From positions 2,763,589 to 2,827,588 of the forward strand of contig NC_049997.1 in NCBI RefSeq assembly GCF_000003815.2: a DNA stretch of 64,000 bases. The letters are read 5' to 3'. Under the pieces are notes generated by a model. That model made no database searches. It was not told the origin of the DNA and was given only the letters and a program-made list of their open reading frames with translations. The position numbers were made by a program, and so were the translations under genes. Below, piece by piece: positions 25,501-31,500 of the stretch; the first letter of the stretch is position 1, and each line of letters begins with the position of its first letter. Source of the DNA: Branchiostoma floridae (lineage: Eukaryota > Chordata > Leptocardii > Amphioxiformes > Branchiostomatidae).

Positions 25501-28500
25501 CGTATGCCATGCTACTGCAACACGGCTTATAGTCCAGGAGGAGATTCTCAGAAGAGGCCTAGAAATAGCGTTTTGTAGCCCACCCCGTACTTATTTAGTT
25601 CACTATCATAGAATGATGGCATGATGCATCCCGATTATTATAAGGTACGAGGGGCGTTCAATAAGTAATAACTCTGACTCATTTCCCATAGCAGGAGATT
25701 AATGAATCTTGGCACAGTTATTAGTCTTTCTCTTCATAGGAACCACCCAGAGTTATGCATTTCTCCCATCGTTTGATGCAGCTCTGGACACCGTTTTTGT
25801 AGGACACCCCAGGTTGTTCCTCCAACAGATGCCTCATTAATGGCAGAAGAGGAACGACCAGGTCTGGGAGCTGTTTTTACAGACTTCCGGCCATGTTTGA
25901 ATTCAAGATGCCAGCGTTTTACAAGGTCATATGATGGGGCATCATCACCATAAGTTTCTTTCATTTCATCAAAAGTCTCCTTTGGTGTGCGTCCTTTCAA
26001 ATACAAAAACCGGATCACTGCGCGACACTCAACTGGCTCCATTTCACACCTGGTCCATTTCACACCTAACTCAGTTCAAACACCAGTAAATCAGAAACCA
26101 CAATTAGTTCAGAGCTCTTTTTTGCAACATAAACTATAGAGATATGAATCATTACACATGCAAAATTTCATCTAGATCAGACAACTGGAAGTGGGTCAGA
26201 GTTATTACTTGTTGAACGCCCCTCGTATGTTGTTCTATGGTCCAGGTGGGACATCATGGTTCTAGGGCTCTTTTTCGAAACCACATTTTTTCAGATATCT
26301 CCTCCTGGACTATTAGCCTAGTTTGCAAAAAAAGTTCGTAGGAAGAAATGTCATACCCGAGCTTCTGTCCACCGCTTCGTAACGTGCTAAAAATCCAACC
26401 TTGCGCATCACAAAGTCCGTGACGAAAAAGACGTACCAGAATGTGTTTAGTGGAGGTTACAGTGTTATTATGTGCGCAGCTGCCACACCAGTAGAAGGAT
26501 CCTTCAACATAGGGGTCTTTCGCCTGTACATAATCACTATGGCAGCCCTGGTCGTAATTCAAATCGAAGTCCACAAACTTTAACTTGACAGTCTGGTGTG
26601 TATCCACGGTGATGTTCCACTGTTGATACACGTGGTTACGGTAAGGGTAGTGCGGGTAGTTCATGGAAGAAAACGTGCCAGTATCGCCGAACAGTTGGTG
26701 TATTCGTTGGTATCCTTGAAGATCTTGTAATGGAAACGCCTTGTGTTAACAGCTATCCGCATAGGGCCGAGTACAATACAACAATGAATACTTTCAGGAG
26801 CGGTCTTGAAAAATTGCTTTGTCATAACACTGTTTGAATATCATATCTACATGAGATGTTCTGATCATGCCTACATCTGCACAATCAAAGCCTGGTCATG
26901 CCTCTTAAAAAATTTAATCTACACAGGTAAAAATGTTGACAGTCCAAAACATTAACCTCCACCTGTTACAAACTACACGTATTATAGTCTTATGATGAAA
27001 AACTGTAAATGTAGACTTTCCATATTGAATGTGATCTCCCATCCCTGCCTGAGCTACCTGCATACAAAATATCATGGAATCCGTCATTCCTTTGTCCCGT
27101 TATTCTCCTTGGAAGATGTTAAGGCATGCTCCTAGTGGGGCTGAGGACCTCAGAGGTTGTCTTAAAATTTATAAAAATGATACTTAGAGTTATCCATGGC
27201 TCTTGATTTTTTTTCTCCGAGTACCTTGTTACAAGACAATAATGCACGCATAATCTCATGACGTCATGATGACGTCATCAAACACTAGGGTGCCACGCCC
27301 ATGCCATGCCCATTTTCACATAAGTGGCCCACACTCCCCAGTGACTTAATGTACATTGCTCATGCTTCAAATTTGCCCTGCATTTCCGAAGCAATTTCAA
27401 GCTATCTGCCACAAAGCAAGATCATGTTACGTCAAGGTCAAAACATGCAAAAAACCGCAGTTCTGTTGCAGTATCAAGGTCAAATACCAGGGGGCCCAAA
27501 ATCGACTTTGACCTTCGTCTTTACAACACCTACCCACAATATTTCTCCACGCGGTCGTTTTTTCTTCATACCCTCACTTTGAAATGGAGAAACTTGGAAA
27601 GCCAATATGGGACTTAAAATAACATAGTGGCAGGCAGAGGCGTGTCCAGTTTGCAGGTCACTGTCATCGCGCAAGTGAAGAAGTGATCTCTTCACTCCTC
27701 TTATGGAGACCTAGAGGAAAGTCCTATTCGAGGAAGCTCACCTACCCAGCAACCATTTCTAGAGACACAGGGATTGACACCGAGGACTTTGGAACAGCCG
27801 TGAAAAACCGTGTGTATTGGAGAAATGTTGTGCAACGCCTCACCCACCCGCCAGGGACGACAGATGATGATGATGAACATAGTGGTATTCTTATAATTCA
27901 TTTACCATTATCAGAACACACAATGACCACGCTAAGAAATTAAAGGAATAAAGTATAACCATGTTTTTAAACCCACCATCTTCAGACTGGTCCTGTAGAT
28001 GGTAATGAATTTTAAAACCGGTTCCGGAGATGTCTGCATCACTGTGAAAACGAATCACCAAGACTGGTGCCATCGAGACGTACACGGGAGGCAGGGACCT
28101 ACCGCAGAACGTTTGGTAGAAGTCTGGAGTATATCATAAAAGTTCAAAGATAAAATTAAATATGAACATAAGGTATCGTCAGGTATACGTACCGCGTTTC
28201 CCGTGCGTACGTTAAATCAGTTTCATAATAAAATGTTAACCCTTGTCATGCTGAGGATTTTTTTGGCATATTTAACACCCCCCCCCCAGCTGGTTAACGT
28301 TAATTAATCAGATCTGTGAAACCTGAACTATTCTGTAATGCTGCTGCAGATTCACTTTCCCATCGATGCGCTTTGCTGCGGTATGCCACATTTATAGTCT
28401 CTACCAGACTCCGGATCGCTGGAAAAATCGTAGAAATGGAACAAATAGAGGAGTAAGCCGGCCAGAGGAATATAGCTGGGTAGGGAACAGCACGCGATCG

Positions 28501-31500
28501 CGATCCGGAGTCTGGTAGAGACTATAAAGATACTGGACCAACATAAAGGCATCATTTATGTCCATCTACATGTATATATACGGGATAATCAGGACAAATT
28601 AACATGAAATTCTGTCCAAGGATAGGGCTTCCGTACATGCAATGTAAAATTATGTAACTTGGGAAAAACTATCGATTAGAATAGATAATGCTAATTACAA
28701 CCTTATTTGATCAATGTGGGCGTGGTTTGCATAATTAATATGGAAATGCCATAATTATTTTGTGACAAATGATTGGAATTTTATACTTGTGGCATTTTTA
28801 ATTAGCCAGAGTAAGTTGTCATGAATAGAGTATGTAAACATGAGTTGAATAAAATGTTGTAGCAATTCTATTCCTAAACCCAAAAACATGCAATGTATTT
28901 GGTTAGGCCATTAGGAATGCTAGCTAATTGTAGTGTGTTCAGTAAAATTGCTCAGAGAAAATAATTGTTTAAATGAGCATAATCAACATCAAAATGATAA
29001 TGACCATATTTGGCTAACTTACTCAGATATGACATGTCCTGTAGCTGAAGAAAGTCAAAGCGGCACCTTGACTCATAGTCTATGTCGAATTCCAGAAACT
29101 CCACGACCACCACCTTTCCTGGAACTGCCTCGACTACCCAGCTAGAACAACAAAAATAGATGTCACGGAAGTTCATCTGTGTCGGTAGTAATCATAGCAC
29201 AATGCTAAACTTTCTTCCAACACACCTTCTTGGCCCTTTTGTATCCTTCGTTTCTTGATAGTTTTGAAACCCACAATGAAATTAGTTATTTTTGTTGTGC
29301 AATGCTAAACTGGTCTTCCAACACAAAGGTATACGCGGATCATATTTTCAGTGACCACTGTCGCCTTCTTCAGGACCAATACTGCAATGATCATGAATCA
29401 GTATTTATCCCGAAGAAGGCGTCAGTAGTCATTGAAAATTTGAAACGTGTACTCCACCTTTGTGTTGTTTAGCATTGCACAACAAAATTTCATTGTGGAT
29501 TTCGAAACTATCAAGAAAAAAATGATACAAAAGGGACAAGATCGTTATCAGCGAATGCGGGGGTCGATGCCAGCTTCCGACGATCTTTGCAACAATGCTT
29601 ACGTCATACATGTGGAATATTCACTTGTCTACAACACTAGGATCAGTAGCCGAAGAAGACCGAGAGATTCGGCGGGAAATTCCAATGAGCCAAATTTCAT
29701 ACAGATAGAGGGGGTTGACATCATCTTTATTCACATATAAACGCAACACATTTAAAAGCAACATACAAGATGAGTTTAAGAGACGAAGAAACCTAGGCCG
29801 ACCCCTTAATCAGAATAATAACAATTCCGGAGGGCGCAAGGTAAAACATCAGGTGTGCATCCGACGTTTTGATACATATAGTATTGCACAACGTTACATA
29901 GCAATCTTAGAGTGTATTGCACTGTAGCTTTTACAATAATATTGCACTTAAACAAGATATATTGCACTTGAACAAGATATATTGCACTTAAACAAGTTAA
30001 AAGTTATCTGCTAGAGAATAACCCAGATGGGGTAGCTAATGTATGGATATCGATGAATGTAGAAATAAATATTATATTACCTGCAATCGACGTTGGTCGG
30101 GTACTTCCCGGTCTCCGCATCGCGAGGGGAAAGAATCTCTCCCTCCTCCTCATATAGAAAACGGCCCTCAGTGGCTACACACTCATGCGCAGAGTCTATT
30201 GTACGGGGCATATAGAACGACAATGGTTTGTTTGTTTATCTATTGTTTATCTTATTTTGCAAAAATTGTAACAATTGCAAATTAATAGTAACAGCAATAC
30301 AAGGTTGGTCTGAAGCTAGAAAGCCTATATAAATTTTATATATTATGTTGACCACCAAAATTAGATAACTATACCTATACAATACATCATAAAAATACTA
30401 TGCCAATTTTGGTAGTGAGCGTAAATTGATCAAAGATGGGCATAATAAACTTAACTCGAATTATGTATTTTCTACAGGGACAAATTTAGATTAATTCTGG
30501 ACATCATTGTCATTCAGATAAAGATACGTTAAATATACGTTAAATACCTGAACATACGTTAAATATAAAACATTTAAGAAAAAGAAAACAAAATTATTTA
30601 TCCTACCTTCACAACTTGGAGGATCGAAGTTCCAGTCTATGACATCACCAGACATACACGTAAGTGTTTCCTGGCCCATCAAACTGTAGCCTTCGTTACA
30701 GCCGAACGAAACAGCCGACCCTACAGCGAAACTGTCTCCTGTTCTGGACCCGTTGATAGGAACGCCGGGGTCCGGGCAAGAATCTCTCATCAAAACAAAT
30801 GCTAATCTCCGAAAGGAAAATAGTATTCTCTTCAGATGATTTGGTACATAAATTTGTAAATAGTTTACATAAAGCTGCCTGTACATATGTAAATACTTGA
30901 CGTTTTGTGGCCACACCTGAACTGTGAGCAGCGACACCTGTCCTGCAGTACAATGTGAACCAGTCAGAATTGCCCTGAAGAAGGTGACAGACGGTCACCG
31001 AAACATCACCGAAGCATTGGNNNNNNNNNNNNNNNNNNNNNNNNNNNNNNNNNNNNNNNNNNNNNNNNNNNNNNNNNNNNNNNNNNNNNNNNNNNNNNNN
31101 NNNNNNNNNNNNNNNNNNNNNNNNNNNNNNNNNNNNNNNNNNNNNNNNNNNNNNNNNNNNNNNNNNNNNNNNNNNNNNNNNNNNNNNNNNNNNNNNNNNN
31201 NNNNNNNNNNNNNNNNNNNNNNNNNNNNNNNNNNNNNNNNNNNNNNNNNNNNNNNNNNNNNNNNNNNNNNNNNNNNNNNNNNNNNNNNNNNNNNNNNNNN
31301 NNNNNNNNNNNNNNNNNNNNNNNNNNNNNNNNNNNNNNNNNNNNNNNNNNNNNNNNNNNNNNNNNNNNNNNNNNNNNNNNNNNNNNNNNNNNNNNNNNNN
31401 NNNNNNNNNNNNNNNNNNNNNNNNNNNNNNNNNNNNNNNNNNNNNNNNNNNNNNNNNNNNNNNNNNNNNNNNNNNNNNNNNNNNNNNNNNNNNNNNNNNN

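Larger units (their letters stand above)
25531..26311. mobile_element. MITE with AGTCCAGGAGGAGAT ends, host of a nested mariner
   Basis: Left 'agtccaggaggagat' and right 'atctcctcctggact' are perfect inverted repeats. The mariner at 25648-26225 lies inside. Confidence 0.72.
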
